From: CAVQBJ01 sp963724405
GTDB lineage: Bacteria > Actinomycetota > Thermoleophilia > Solirubrobacterales > Solirubrobacteraceae
Reading direction: 5' to 3'
Assembly (NCBI GenBank): GCA_963724405.1
Contig: CAVRUQ010000006.1
Span: 186,001-250,000 of the forward strand
DNA: 64,000 bases
Position 1 is the first letter of the stretch, and the number at the start of each line of letters is the position of its first letter. The position numbers and the translations under genes were made by a program. This document shows positions 1-8,804 of this stretch, piece by piece. The notes under the pieces were generated by a model that ran no database searches, was not told the origin of the DNA, and saw nothing but the letters and a program-made list of their open reading frames with translations.

Positions 1-888
1 ACGAGCTACAGCTACCAGTGGGAGCTCTGCGACGTCAGCTACGACTGCAGCGACATCCCCGGCGCCACGTCGAGCACCTACACGCCGCAGGCATCGGACG
101 TCGGCAGCCTGCTCGAGGTGATCGTCACCGCGACGAACGCCGCCGGCCCCTCGATCGACTCCGGGTACTCGAAGTTCGTCGGCCCGGTCACCGCGCCCGC
201 CGCGGCCTCCGGTGGCGGCTCGCCCACGATCGCGCCGTTCGCCTACCTGCTGGCGCCGTCGATCACCGGCACGCCGCAGGTCGGCACGCTGCTGACGGCG
301 AACCCCGGCGAATACAACACCCCCGCCACGTTCGCGTACCAGTGGCAGACCTGCGTGGGCAGCGGCTTCGACTGCGCGAACGTCACCGGCGCGACGACCC
401 AGCAGTTCACGCCGGTCGCCAACGACATCGGCCTGACCCTGCGCGTCGTCGTCGTGGCCACCGCGACCGGTCACCCGCCGATCACCACCGCCTCGATGAC
501 GACCGCCGCGGTGACCGGCACGGTGCCGGTGGTCAGCGCGGCACCGTCGGCGGCGGCCGCGCTCGCGGCGCTCGGGGTGCGCCTCGGCACGACGCGCCGG
601 ATCACCGACCTCATCCATCACGGGATGAGCGCGCTCGTGTACTGCCCGAGCGCCTGCACGGTCTCGCTCACGCTCAACGCCACGGCCGCAGACCGCGGGC
701 TCAAGGGCGCGGTCGGGTTCGTCGGCGCACGCCTGCGCGCCGGGCAGACCCGGGCGCTCACGGTGGCCGTCGCGCACAAGTGGAACAAGGCGCTCGCGAA
801 GCTCAAGACGGCGACGTTCAAGCTCGTGGTCGTCGTGCGCGGGGCCTCGTTGCGCCGCTACGTCGACCCGATCACGATCAAGCGCTGA
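1..888 (+). CDS. Ig-like repeat surface protein, 5' truncated
   Basis: The reading frame is open from base 1, so the N-terminus lies outside the window; 295 residues are visible. Two Ig-like repeats follow a YQW-x(3)-C-x(4-6)-DC-x-(I/V)-x-GAT pattern (about residues 4-50 and 105-150), each with a cysteine pair and a C-terminal strand ending in VTAT or VVAT. A small all-beta C-terminal domain has two more cysteines (YCPSACT). Such modules are common in secreted or cell-wall proteins of Thermoleophilia. The partner or ligand cannot be read from the sequence. It ends just before a strong hairpin. Confidence 0.75.
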   Translation, partial: TSYSYQWELCDVSYDCSDIPGATSSTYTPQASDVGSLLEVIVTATNAAGPSIDSGYSKFVGPVTAPAAASGGGSPTIAPFAYLLAPSITGTPQVGTLLTANPGEYNTPATFAYQWQTCVGSGFDCANVTGATTQQFTPVANDIGLTLRVVVVATATGHPPITTASMTTAAVTGTVPVVSAAPSAAAALAALGVRLGTTRRITDLIHHGMSALVYCPSACTVSLTLNATAADRGLKGAVGFVGARLRAGQTRALTVAVAHKWNKALAKLKTATFKLVVVVRGASLRRYVDPITIKR

Positions 889-895
889 ACGGCAC

Positions 896-920
896 GGCGG
901 CGGCCGGCGAGGCCGCCGCC
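896..920 (+). terminator. GC-rich hairpin after surface protein
   Basis: A perfect 10-bp stem (GGCGGCGGCC and GGCCGCCGCC) with a 5-nt loop lies eight bases after the stop codon of the surface protein. It has no U-tract. It probably ends that transcript before the nitroreductase gene starting at 939. Confidence 0.5.
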
Positions 921-938
921 GCCCCTATCGTGGGGGCG

Positions 939-1457
939 ATGAATCTCGAGGATGCGATCCGGACCCGGCGCACGCACAAGGCGTTCCGCGCGGAGCCGGT
1001 GCCCGCGAGCGTGCTCGACGAGCTGTTCGACCTCGCGCGCTGGGCGCCGAACCACCACGTCACGAATCCGTGGCGATTCCGGGTCCTCGGCACGCGCACG
1101 CTCGCCGAGCTGATGACGCTCGCCGAGCGGCACAATCCCGGCTCGGCGGTGAAGCTCGCGCGCGCGCCGACGCTCGTCGTCGCGAGCGCGATGCTCACGG
1201 GCGAGCCCGGCCAGGATCGAGAGGACCTGCTGGCCACGGCGGTGGCCGCCTACATCGTGCTGCTCGGCGCCCACGCGCGCGGCCTGGCCGGCTACTGGCG
1301 GACGGTCCCGCTGCTCGACGAGCCCGAGGCGCGCGAGCTCCTCGGGCTGGCCGACGCCGAGTCCCCGGTCGGACTGCTGTATCTCGGCCAGGCGGTCGAG
1401 GAGCAGCGGGTCCCGCCGCGCGCGCCGGTCGGCGAGATCGCGCACCACCTGCCCTGA
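939..1457 (+). CDS. Nitroreductase family protein
   Basis: A 172-residue FMN-dependent nitroreductase fold protein. The N-terminus has the family signature: DAIRTRRTHKAF, then LARWAPNHHVTNPWRF, which is the FMN phosphate and ring-binding region. The C-terminus has the GLLYLGQ segment typical of the family. The start is the ATG at 939, preceded by a G-rich stretch; a longer upstream frame overlaps the previous gene and is not convincing. It likely reduces nitro or quinone-like substrates with NAD(P)H; the substrate is unknown. It stands alone, convergent with the VOC gene. Confidence 0.82.
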   Translation: MNLEDAIRTRRTHKAFRAEPVPASVLDELFDLARWAPNHHVTNPWRFRVLGTRTLAELMTLAERHNPGSAVKLARAPTLVVASAMLTGEPGQDREDLLATAVAAYIVLLGAHARGLAGYWRTVPLLDEPEARELLGLADAESPVGLLYLGQAVEEQRVPPRAPVGEIAHHLP

Positions 1458-1476
1458 TCGGCGCGCCGGCGCCGGC

Positions 1477-2256
1477 TCAGGGCTCCAGCTGCCCCGCGTA
1501 CAGCGCGAACACCGCGCCCTGCGGGTCCTGCACGGCGGCGATCGTCGCCACGCCGATGTCCTGGGGGCCGAACAGCGTCGTGCCGCCGAGCTCGCCCGCC
1601 TTCGCGAGGCTGGCGTCGAGGTCCTCGACCGCAAAGTACGCAAGCCAGTGGGGCGGAACGCCCGGGGGCGCGAGCGGTCGGACACCGCCGTTGGCCCGCT
1701 CGCCGTTGAGGATCACCAGGTACGGGTCCGGGCTGCCCTCCATGGGCGAGAGCGTCCAGCCGAACAGCTCGCCGTAGAAGCCCGACGAGGCGTCGAGATC
1801 CGGCGACGCGAGCTCGTTCCAGCACAGCGCGCCGGGCGCGTTGACGAGCGCGGCCCCGATGTGATCCCGGGGCTGCCAGATCATGAAGAAGGCGCCCTGG
1901 GGATCCTGGATGACGGCCATGCGACCGGCGGCCATCACGTCGAACGGCGGCGCGTGCACGTTCGCGCCGAGCTCCTGCGCGCGCGCGGCGGTGGCGTCGG
2001 CGTCGGCCACGGTGACGTAGTTGTTCCAGGCCGGTGGCACCCCGGCGTCGCGCTGCGCGGCCGGCTGCGAGGAGATCGCGGCGACCGCCCGGCCGTCGAC
2101 GTTCATCATCGAGTACACCGCGTCGTCGCCGACCGGGAGGTCCTGCGCCTCCCAGCCGAGGAGCTCGCCGTAGAACGCCTTCGCCGCGTCCTGATCGCTC
2201 GTGGAGAGGTCGACCCAGCTGAAGGTCCCTGGTGTGTGCTCCGTTCGTTCTCCCAT
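1477..2256 (-). CDS. Two-domain VOC (glyoxalase/bleomycin resistance) family protein
   Basis: A 259-residue protein with two tandem VOC half-barrels. Both repeats begin with a W(V/N)(D/E)L segment followed by FYGELFGW or FYGELLGW (about residues 13-35 and 140-165), and both end in QDPQGA(F/V)F. This bipartite form is common in actinobacteria. VOC proteins bind a metal or act in resistance or small-molecule chemistry; no substrate is indicated. The ATG at 2256 was chosen because the VOC fold starts about 12 residues later; an upstream in-frame ATG is possible. Confidence 0.8.
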   Translation of the reverse strand: MGERTEHTPGTFSWVDLSTSDQDAAKAFYGELLGWEAQDLPVGDDAVYSMMNVDGRAVAAISSQPAAQRDAGVPPAWNNYVTVADADATAARAQELGANVHAPPFDVMAAGRMAVIQDPQGAFFMIWQPRDHIGAALVNAPGALCWNELASPDLDASSGFYGELFGWTLSPMEGSPDPYLVILNGERANGGVRPLAPPGVPPHWLAYFAVEDLDASLAKAGELGGTTLFGPQDIGVATIAAVQDPQGAVFALYAGQLEP

Positions 2257-2337
2257 GTCCGCGACCATAACGCACCGGCGCGGGCGGCATGTCACTTCCG
2301 TGTGGCCGCGACTCGGATGCCGCCGAGCCGGGCGGGA

Positions 2338-3525
2338 TCACGTGTTGGCAGCACCCTCGAGCTCGGCCAGCCGCCGCCGCAGGAAGCGCGCCTCGGGCCC
2401 GGCGTCGGCGAGCGCAAGGGCGCGCTCGTAGGCGGCGCGGGCGTCCTCGCGGCGACCGAGGCGCCGCAGCAGGTCGGCCCGCGTGGAGTGCAGGTAGCGG
2501 TAGCCGCCCAGCTCGCCGTCGAGCCCGTCGACGAGGCGCAGGCCCTCCTCGGACCCGCGCGCCGCCGCGACGGCGACGGCGCGGTTGAGCGCGACGACGG
2601 GGGAGCCGGTGACCTGCGCGAGCTCGCCGTAGAGCGCCGCGATCTGCTCCCAGTCGCGCGGCTCGTCGCAATGCAGCGCGGCGATCGCCGCCTGGAGGAC
2701 GTACGGGCGCCGGCCGCCGAGGGCGATTGCGCGATGCAGTCGCCGGCGGCCCTCCGCGATCGCGCCGGCGTCCCACAGCGAGCGGTCCTGATCGGCGAGC
2801 AGCACGAGCTCCCCGGCGCGCACACGGGCGGCGCGGCGCGCCTCTCCGAAGAGCATGAGCGCGAGCAGGGCGTGCGCCTCGGGCTCGTCGGGCATCAGCT
2901 CGGCGACCGAACGGCCGAGCCGGATCGCCTCGGCTGCGAGCTCGGCCCGCCCGCCGAAGCCTTCGTTGAAGATGAGGTAGACGACCGCGAGCACGGCGTC
3001 GACACGCTCGGGCAGGAGGTGATCGGGCGGCACGCGGAACGGGACTCCGGCGAGCCTGATCTTGCGCTTGGCCCGCACCAGCCGCTGCGCCATGGTCGCC
3101 TCGGAGACAAGGAACGCGTGCGCGATCTCCTCCGTGGACAGGCCACCGAGCGTGCGCAGCGTCAGGGCCACCTGCGCGTCGAGCGCCAGCGCCGGGTGGC
3201 AGCAGGTGAAGACCAGCTCCAGGCGCTCGTCGGGAATCACGTCGTCATCCATCTCGTCCTCGACGGACTCGGGCACCTCCAGCAGCCGGGCCTTGGCGGC
3301 GAGTGTGCGCTCGCGCCGCACGCGGTCGATCGCGATGTGGCGGGCCGTCGTCGTCAGCCAGGCGCCGGGGTTGTCGGGCGTCCCGTCGCGCGGCCAGCGC
3401 TCGGCCGCGCGCGCGAAGGCGGCCTGAGCGGCCTCCTCGGCGAGATCGAAGTCGCCGAGGAAGCCGATCATGGTGGCCAGCACGCGGCCCCATTCGCCGC
3501 GGAAGATGCGCTCGAGCTCGGTCAG
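2338..3525 (-). CDS. ECF RNA polymerase sigma factor, YCII-associated (DUF6596 type)
   Basis: An ECF sigma factor with the long C-terminal extension of the family that pairs with YCII proteins. Sigma region 2 reads FDLAEEAAQAAFARAAERWP and region 4 includes GGLSTEEIAHAFLVSEATMAQRLVRAKRKI. The C-terminal ~200 residues form a TPR-like helical domain with ALNRAVAV. A GTG at 3483 would cut off the conserved N-terminus TELERIFRGEWGRV, so the likely start is a rare CTG at 3525. That codon overlaps the stop of the YCII gene by four bases, as in ATGA overlaps. No ATG, GTG or TTG is available in frame between the two. Confidence 0.82.
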   Translation of the reverse strand: MTELERIFRGEWGRVLATMIGFLGDFDLAEEAAQAAFARAAERWPRDGTPDNPGAWLTTTARHIAIDRVRRERTLAAKARLLEVPESVEDEMDDDVIPDERLELVFTCCHPALALDAQVALTLRTLGGLSTEEIAHAFLVSEATMAQRLVRAKRKIRLAGVPFRVPPDHLLPERVDAVLAVVYLIFNEGFGGRAELAAEAIRLGRSVAELMPDEPEAHALLALMLFGEARRAARVRAGELVLLADQDRSLWDAGAIAEGRRRLHRAIALGGRRPYVLQAAIAALHCDEPRDWEQIAALYGELAQVTGSPVVALNRAVAVAAARGSEEGLRLVDGLDGELGGYRYLHSTRADLLRRLGRREDARAAYERALALADAGPEARFLRRRLAELEGAANT

Positions 3526-3860
3526 TGCCCCATCACCGGTCGCACCTCGACCGCGCCGCCCATGCGCGCGGCGGGAACGCGCGCGGCCAGCTCGATCGCG
3601 GCGTCGAGGTCGTCGGCGTCGAACAGGTAGTAACCGCCGAGCTCCTCCTTCGTCTCGACGAACGGGCCGTCGGTGGTCAGCGTGTGGCCGTCCTGGACGC
3701 GCACGGTCGTCGAGGTGGTCGAGGGCTGCAGCTGATCGCCCCCGACGACACCGGCGGCGTCGGAGATGGCGAAGTACTCGCCGGAGATCGCGTTGCGCTC
3801 CTCCTCGGAGAGCGAGTCCCAGCCATCGCCGTTCGTGTAGATCATCAGCATGTAGCGCAT
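3522..3860 (-). CDS. YCII-related domain protein
   Basis: A 112-residue YCII protein beginning MRYMLMIYTN. It has the central SGEYFAISD segment and the GPFVETKEELGGYYLFDADDLDAAIELAARVP core. This arrangement always sits beside the ECF sigma factor type encoded next. The two genes overlap by four bases and form one transcription unit, YCII first. The YCII fold resembles muconolactone isomerase; in these pairs it probably senses or modulates something for the sigma factor, which is inference. Confidence 0.85.
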   Translation of the reverse strand: MRYMLMIYTNGDGWDSLSEEERNAISGEYFAISDAAGVVGGDQLQPSTTSTTVRVQDGHTLTTDGPFVETKEELGGYYLFDADDLDAAIELAARVPAARMGGAVEVRPVMGH

Positions 3861-4017
3861 GGTCGTTCCTCCTCGTTGAACAGTGTGATCGATTTCCCGG
3901 TCTTCGTTGGCACGACGAACGGGTGAGCGGGAGATCGACACCGCCGTCGGTGCGATGGCAGAAATCGCCCGTATGTTGTCATTGCTGCCAACCGCCGGAT
4001 CGGCGAACATCACCGAC

Positions 4018-4992
4018 ATGGACGAGAAGCGCATCGTGATCGTCGCCTTTCCCGCCGTGCAGGCGCTCGACGTGTTCGGGCCCACCGAGGTGTTCGCGGC
4101 CGCCGATCGGATCGCCGGCGGTGGCCACTACGGCGTCGAGGTGATCGCCGGCCGCGCCGGCGTGATCGAGACCTCGAGCGGTGTGCGGCTCGCGCCGCAC
4201 CGGGCCGCGTCGGCGGTGCGCGGGCCGCTGGACACGCTCATCGTCGCCGGTGGTAGCGGCGTGCGCGCCGCCGTGGAGGATCGCGCGCTCGTCCGTTTCG
4301 TCGAGCGCGCCGCGGCCCGCTCGCGCCGGGTGTGCTCGGTCTGCACCGGAGCCTTCCTGCTCGCCGAGGCCGGCCTGCTCGCCGGGCGGCGCGCGACGAC
4401 CCACTGGTCGGCATGCGCGGCGCTTGCCCGGCGCCACCCCGACGTGGTCGTCGAACCCGATCCGATCTTCGTGCGCGACGGGAACGTGGCGACCTCGGCG
4501 GGCGTCACCGCCGGCATGGATCTCGCCCTCGCGCTCGTCGAGGAGGACCTCGGCGCCGATGTGGCCCGCGAGACGGCCCGCTGGCTCGTGCTCTTCCTCA
4601 AGCGACCGGGCGGCCAGTCCCAGTTCAGCGCGCCGTTGGACGGGCCGGCCGCGACGCGCCCGGGGCTGCGCGAGCTGCAGGAGTGGATCCCGGCGCATCT
4701 CGGCGAGGACCTGTCCGTCGCCGCGCTCGCCGCCCGCGCGCACATGAGCCCCCGCAACTTCGCTCGGGCCTTCGGCCGCGAGCTCGGGGTCACGCCCGCC
4801 GCATACGTGGAGCGGCTGCGCGTCGAGCGCGCACGAGCGCTCCTGCAGTCGGGCGACGCGCCGGTGAAGGTGGTCGCCGCCGAGTGCGGCTTTGCGAGCC
4901 CCGAGACGCTGCGGCGGGCGTTTGCCCGTCACGTCGGCACGAGCCCCGGGCAGTACCGAACGCGCTTCGCGCCCAGCCTCGCGAGCGCCTGA
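4018..4992 (+). CDS. GlxA-type transcriptional regulator (DJ-1/PfpI + AraC HTH)
   Basis: 324 residues. The N-terminal half is a DJ-1/PfpI domain (RIVIVAFPAVQALDVFGPTEVF near the start, then RRVCSVCTGAFLLAEAGLL with the elbow cysteine, then TTHWSACAAL). The C-terminal ~100 residues carry two AraC-type helix-turn-helix motifs, including LAARAHMSPRNFARAFGRELG and VAAECGFASPETLRRAFARHVG. The amidase-like domain of such regulators usually senses a small ligand. It is divergent from the YCII/sigma pair and lies 15 bases upstream of a second DJ-1 protein, its probable target. Confidence 0.87.
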   Translation: MDEKRIVIVAFPAVQALDVFGPTEVFAAADRIAGGGHYGVEVIAGRAGVIETSSGVRLAPHRAASAVRGPLDTLIVAGGSGVRAAVEDRALVRFVERAAARSRRVCSVCTGAFLLAEAGLLAGRRATTHWSACAALARRHPDVVVEPDPIFVRDGNVATSAGVTAGMDLALALVEEDLGADVARETARWLVLFLKRPGGQSQFSAPLDGPAATRPGLRELQEWIPAHLGEDLSVAALAARAHMSPRNFARAFGRELGVTPAAYVERLRVERARALLQSGDAPVKVVAAECGFASPETLRRAFARHVGTSPGQYRTRFAPSLASA

Positions 4993-5007
4993 GCGACGGA
5001 GGACGAG

Positions 5008-5640
5008 ATGGACATCGCCATCCCCCTGTTCGACCGCTTCACCGCGCTGGACGCGGTCGGACCCTATGAGGTCCTCTCCCGGCTGCCGGGAACGCGCGTG
5101 CGATTCGTCGCCGCCGAGCCCGGGTCGTTGCGCACCGAGACCCGGGCGCTCGCCCTGACGGCCGACGAGCGCCTGTCCGACGTGCCCGAGCCCGACGTCG
5201 TGGTCGTGCCCGGCGGGCTCGGCACCCGCCCGCTGATGGAGGACGAGCCGATGCTCGACTGGATCCGCCATGCGCACGAGCACTCGCAGTGGACGACGTC
5301 GGTGTGCACCGGCTCACTGCTGCTCGCCGCCGCCGGCGTGCTGCGCGGGCTGGAGGCCACGACCCATTGGCTGACGCTCGACACGCTCGCGCGGTTCGGC
5401 GCGCGCCCGGTGCAGCGCCGGGTCGTACAGCAGGGCAAGGTCATCACCGCGGCCGGCGTGTCGGCGGGCATCGACATGGCGCTCACGCTCGCCGGGCTGA
5501 TCGCCGGCGAGGAGGTGGCCCAGGCGATCCAGCTCGGGATCGAGTACGACCCCGAGCCGCCCTTCAACGCGGGCTCGACGCGCACGGCCCCCGAGCCGAT
5601 CGTGTCGCTCGTGCGCTCGGCCGCGGCGCGGTTCGCCTAG
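5008..5640 (+). CDS. DJ-1/PfpI family protein
   Basis: A 210-residue DJ-1/PfpI protein without a DNA-binding domain. Visible features are FDRFTALDAVGPYEVLSRLPG, PDVVVVPGGLGTRPL, the nucleophile elbow SVCTGSLLLAAAGVL and the TTHWLTLDTL segment shared with GlxA regulators. This subgroup includes isonitrile hydratase-like enzymes. A good ribosome binding site (GGAGG) lies about six bases before the ATG. It follows the GlxA regulator by 15 bases and is likely co-transcribed with it. The substrate is unknown. Confidence 0.85.
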   Translation: MDIAIPLFDRFTALDAVGPYEVLSRLPGTRVRFVAAEPGSLRTETRALALTADERLSDVPEPDVVVVPGGLGTRPLMEDEPMLDWIRHAHEHSQWTTSVCTGSLLLAAAGVLRGLEATTHWLTLDTLARFGARPVQRRVVQQGKVITAAGVSAGIDMALTLAGLIAGEEVAQAIQLGIEYDPEPPFNAGSTRTAPEPIVSLVRSAAARFA

Positions 5641-5668
5641 CGGGGCCGCTCGAACCGGCTCGCCCCGC
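5640..5668. terminator. Hairpin between convergent genes
   Basis: A 7-bp GCGGGGC/GCCCCGC stem with a 15-nt loop begins at the last base of the DJ-1 stop codon and lies before the convergent lipoprotein stop at 5681. It could serve both strands. There is no U-tract. Confidence 0.4.
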
Positions 5669-5680
5669 GCCGCGTCGGTC

Positions 5681-6451
5681 TCAGCAGGTCGACGAGGGCG
5701 CGGACACGCCCGCGCCGTTCTGTGGGTCGTCGACGACGCCGCCGCCACCCGGGCGCAGGACGGCGCCGAGGTGGATGACGTACCAGACGCCGCGCCAGGA
5801 GATCATCGACGCGATCCCGAGCGAGCGGGTGGCGCCGTCAGCGAGGTAGACGACGCGCGAGTTGGGAACCTCGTAGTAGCCGACCTGGTTGGAACAGACG
5901 TTGGGCGGGACCCAGTGGGCGTCGTCGGCGGGCACCTGCACGGCGATGAGCTGCGCGGAAGCCGACCGCGCTCCGAGCAGGGCGTGCGCGGCCCGGATGT
6001 CGAGGGCGTAGTCGCGCACGAGCCGGTTGGCGTAATCGCCGCGGGGGTTGGCGATCGCCTTGACCTGGGCGTAGGCGGCCTCGGGAAAGAAGGCCGGCAG
6101 GGCCTGCGTCGCCGAGCCGGTGCGGATCCCCTGCCAGAGGGCCGCCATCTCGTCGCGAAACGCGCCCGACGCCGCCGATGGAACGGTCATCGTCTGCGGC
6201 AACGCACCGGGCGACTCGTGGGGACGGCGGCGGCGGGCGCGCCGTCGCTCCTTCGCGGCGCGTCCGGAGCGACGCTCCCGCGCCACCGCCGCGGCGCCCG
6301 CGGGGCTCGCGGCGCCGCCGCCGGCGGTGCTCGTCGGCGAACCGCCGCCGCTCGCCGAGGAGGCGCCGCATCCGGCGAGCGCGACGCACGCGAGCGCGGC
6401 GATCGCGCCACTGCTGAGCTGCACGGCCGTCACGCCTTGAGAGGGTGCCAT
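5681..6451 (-). CDS. Secreted lipoprotein of unknown function
   Basis: 256 residues with a lipoprotein signal: a hydrophobic segment then LAGC at about residues 25-28. A low-complexity Ser/Gly/Ala stretch and an Arg-rich patch (about 60-80) follow, then a globular domain (about 85-245) with FRDEMAALWQGI and GVWYVIHLGAV. It is probably anchored outside the membrane. It lies downstream of the ABC-2 exporter genes on the same strand with a 51-base gap and may be co-transcribed. I do not recognise the domain. Confidence 0.65.
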   Translation of the reverse strand: MAPSQGVTAVQLSSGAIAALACVALAGCGASSASGGGSPTSTAGGGAASPAGAAAVARERRSGRAAKERRRARRRRPHESPGALPQTMTVPSAASGAFRDEMAALWQGIRTGSATQALPAFFPEAAYAQVKAIANPRGDYANRLVRDYALDIRAAHALLGARSASAQLIAVQVPADDAHWVPPNVCSNQVGYYEVPNSRVVYLADGATRSLGIASMISWRGVWYVIHLGAVLRPGGGGVVDDPQNGAGVSAPSSTC

Positions 6452-6502
6452 GCGGCGACGTCCGCTGCAGGCACGGCCGGCCCAGGGACTCCAGAACGCG
6501 GC

Positions 6503-7240
6503 CTACGGCGTGCGCCGGCGCAGGGTCGCCGCGCCGCCGGCGAGCGCGAGCGCCGTCGCGCCGAGCACGACGGCCACGTCGAGCGCGCCGCGAGCGCCGA
6601 GCGTGCCGTCGACCGTGGCGCGATGGAGCGCATCGAACGCATACGTGAGCGGGAGCACGTCGGAGATCACCTGCAGCAGCTGGGCCATCTCGGCGCGCGC
6701 GACGAACAGGCCGCAGAGCAGCAGCTGGGGAAGGACGACGGCGGGCATGAACTGCACGGCCTGGAACTCCGACCGCGCGAACGCGCTCACGAGGAGCCCG
6801 AGCGACATGCCGAGGATCGCGTTCGCGACCGCGAGCGCCATCACGAGCGCGGTGGAGCCGGCCACGTGCAGACCGAGCAGGCCGAAGGCGACCGCCGAGG
6901 TGAGGAGCGCCTGGACCGCCGCCACGATGGCGAACGCGATCCCGTAGCCGAGCAGGAGGTCGAGCTTGGCCAGGGGCAGCGTCATGAGCCGCTCGAGCGT
7001 GCCGGACGTGCGCTCGCGCAGCATCGTGATCGAGGTGACGAGGAACATCGTGATGAACGGGAAGATGCCGATGAGCGGCCCGCCGATGACCTGGAACGCG
7101 AGCGGCCGATGCTCGAACGCGTACTTCAGGAGCGTCAACAGCAACGGCGGCACGAGCAGCAGCAGGGCCACGGTGCGCGGGTCGCGGCGGAGCTGGGTCA
7201 GCACCCGGACGGCCGTCGCCCACGTCGTGCGGGCGCTCAC
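6503..7240 (-). CDS. ABC-2 type transporter permease
   Basis: 245 residues with about six membrane segments. The conserved block ITMLRERTSGTLERLMTLPLAKLDLLLGY is the cytoplasmic loop signature of ABC-2 permeases, and a segment near QLLLCGLFVARAEMAQLLQVISDVLPLTYAFDAL matches the second. The start is the GTG at 7240, which overlaps the TGA of the ATPase gene by two bases; the protein then begins ARTTWATAVRVLTQLRRDP, as usual for the family. With the ATPase it forms an exporter of unknown substrate. Confidence 0.87.
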   Translation of the reverse strand: MSARTTWATAVRVLTQLRRDPRTVALLLLVPPLLLTLLKYAFEHRPLAFQVIGGPLIGIFPFITMFLVTSITMLRERTSGTLERLMTLPLAKLDLLLGYGIAFAIVAAVQALLTSAVAFGLLGLHVAGSTALVMALAVANAILGMSLGLLVSAFARSEFQAVQFMPAVVLPQLLLCGLFVARAEMAQLLQVISDVLPLTYAFDALHRATVDGTLGARGALDVAVVLGATALALAGGAATLRRRTP

Positions 7241-7959
7241 GGCTGCGCTCGCTCCTCGATGAGCGCGAGGAAGGCGTCGCCGAGGTCGTCGCGGCCGGTC
7301 CGTCGCCGCAGCGCGTCCGGAGTCGTGCTGGCCAGCAGCGCGCCGTCGCGCATGAGCAGCAGGTCCTCGCAACGGTCGGCCTCGTCCATGACGTGGCTGG
7401 AGACGAGCAGCGAGACGCCGGATGTGGCCAGGCGGCCGAAGTGACCCCACAGGTCCCGGCGCAGGACGGGATCGAGGCCGACCGTCGGCTCGTCGAGCAC
7501 GAGCAGCTCGGGCGCGTTCAGCAACGCCGTGGCGAGCGACACCCGGGCGCGCTCGCCGCCCGAGAGCGTCGAGACGACGCGGTCGACGTCGGCGCAGAGC
7601 GACACCGTCGCGATCACCTCGTCGATCGCCTCATCGCCGACCCCGAGCACGCGGGCGAAGTAGCGCAGGTTCTCGCGCACGCTCAGATCGAGGTAGACCG
7701 AGGGCGCCTGGGTCACGTACCCGACCCGCGAGCGCAGCGACGGCGAGCCGGCGGGCGCGCCGAGAACGGAGATGGCGCCCGACTGCACGACCTGCACGCC
7801 CACGATGGCTCGCATGAGCGTCGTCTTGCCGCAACCGCTCGGGCCGAGCAGCCCGGTGACGGTGCCGCGCCGCACCGCGCAGGTGATCCCGTGCAGCACC
7901 GGGCGATCGCCGCGCCGCACGACGAGGTCGTCGATGTCAACCGCGTCGTCGATGGCCAT
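7237..7959 (-). CDS. ABC transporter ATP-binding protein
   Basis: 240 residues. Walker A GPSGCGKTT at about 42-50, Q-loop VGYVTQAPSVYLDLSV, signature LSGGERARV, Walker B LLVLDEPTVGLDP and the switch histidine in VSSHVMDEAD are all intact. The start is the ATG at 7957-7959; the upstream extension is Arg-rich and unlikely to be translated. It pairs with the ABC-2 permease next to it, with overlapping stop and start. Such exporters move drugs, lipids or antibiotics; the substrate is not indicated. Confidence 0.9.
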   Translation of the reverse strand: MAIDDAVDIDDLVVRRGDRPVLHGITCAVRRGTVTGLLGPSGCGKTTLMRAIVGVQVVQSGAISVLGAPAGSPSLRSRVGYVTQAPSVYLDLSVRENLRYFARVLGVGDEAIDEVIATVSLCADVDRVVSTLSGGERARVSLATALLNAPELLVLDEPTVGLDPVLRRDLWGHFGRLATSGVSLLVSSHVMDEADRCEDLLLMRDGALLASTTPDALRRRTGRDDLGDAFLALIEERAQP

Positions 7960-8030
7960 CGGTGACTTATATGGGCGACCGGGGTCGGACCCGCGGGTGC
8001 CGGCGCGGCCGCCGGCGCGCAGCGTGACGG

Positions 8031-8696
8031 CTACCAGGGCTCGCCGTAGCGCTCGCCGAACGCGAAGCGATCGACGGGCTCGCGCGCGAGCCGACTCGGC
8101 CACGGGTCCGCTCGTCGGCCCACGGCAATGTGGCCGGCGAGCGCGACGCCCTCGGGGATCGCAAGCAGCTCCCGCACCTGCGCCTCGGCGGGCACCAGCA
8201 GCGTCGTGAACGCCGCGCCGAGGTCCTCGGCGCGCAGGCCGAGGAGCACGTTCTGAACGAACGGGTAGATCGACGCGCCGCCCGTGATGCTGACCCGCGC
8301 CAGCTCGCGGTCGGTGATCGCGAGGGCGGCGAGCTCGACGCCGATCACGAGATGGATCGGGGCGCGGTCAAACGTGTGCGCGTACTCGTCGGCCCCGGCG
8401 AGCATGCGCAGCCGGCCGGGCGTCAGTCCGGACGCCGGTCCCTGCTCGAGCACGACGCGCATGCCGGTCCGCTCCATGTATGCGTCCCAGTGGGGCTCGT
8501 ACAGCTCGCGCAACGATCGCCGCGCCGCGGGGTCGCTGACCACCACCACGCGCCATCCCTGCCGGTTTCCCCCGCTCGGCGCGAAGCGCGCGCCATCGAG
8601 GACCCGCAGCAGCGCCTCGCGCGGTACCGCCTCCTCGGAGAAGCGGCGCGTCGATGGAGCGTTGCGCATCAGCTCGTAGAGGTCGTGATCGGTCAT
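8031..8696 (-). CDS. Nitroreductase family protein
   Basis: 221 residues, distinct from the nitroreductase at 939. It begins DLYELMRNAPSTRRFSEEAVP with the FMN-binding ARFAPSGGNRQGWRVVVV motif, and a later GGASIYPFVQNVLLGLRAEDLGAAFTT segment is the second FMN contact region. The C-terminal segment (about 185-221) holds RRADPWPSRLAREPVDRF, typical of the Acg/Nfs-like oxidoreductases of actinobacteria. The ATG at 8696 gives the normal family length. It follows no obvious operon partner; the ABC exporter starts 72 bases further downstream. Confidence 0.85.
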   Translation of the reverse strand: MTDHDLYELMRNAPSTRRFSEEAVPREALLRVLDGARFAPSGGNRQGWRVVVVSDPAARRSLRELYEPHWDAYMERTGMRVVLEQGPASGLTPGRLRMLAGADEYAHTFDRAPIHLVIGVELAALAITDRELARVSITGGASIYPFVQNVLLGLRAEDLGAAFTTLLVPAEAQVRELLAIPEGVALAGHIAVGRRADPWPSRLAREPVDRFAFGERYGEPW

Positions 8697-8804
8697 CGGC
8701 GAACGCCCCCGAAGGCTCGCAGGTTGGGCGCCGCGAGGGCGTGGCGCCGCGCCTGGGCGCGCGGCACATGCATCCTCTTCGCGCCGCGATCCGCATATCC
8801 GGTC

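Noticed and set aside
18..1457. Long plus-strand frame spanning the surface protein and nitroreductase
   Set aside because: Its first 300 codons are Arg/His rich and overlap the true surface-protein frame; only the part from 939 is real.
3303..4039. Arg-rich plus-strand frames over the sigma/YCII pair
   Set aside because: High-GC shadow frames antisense to recognised genes, with no family features.
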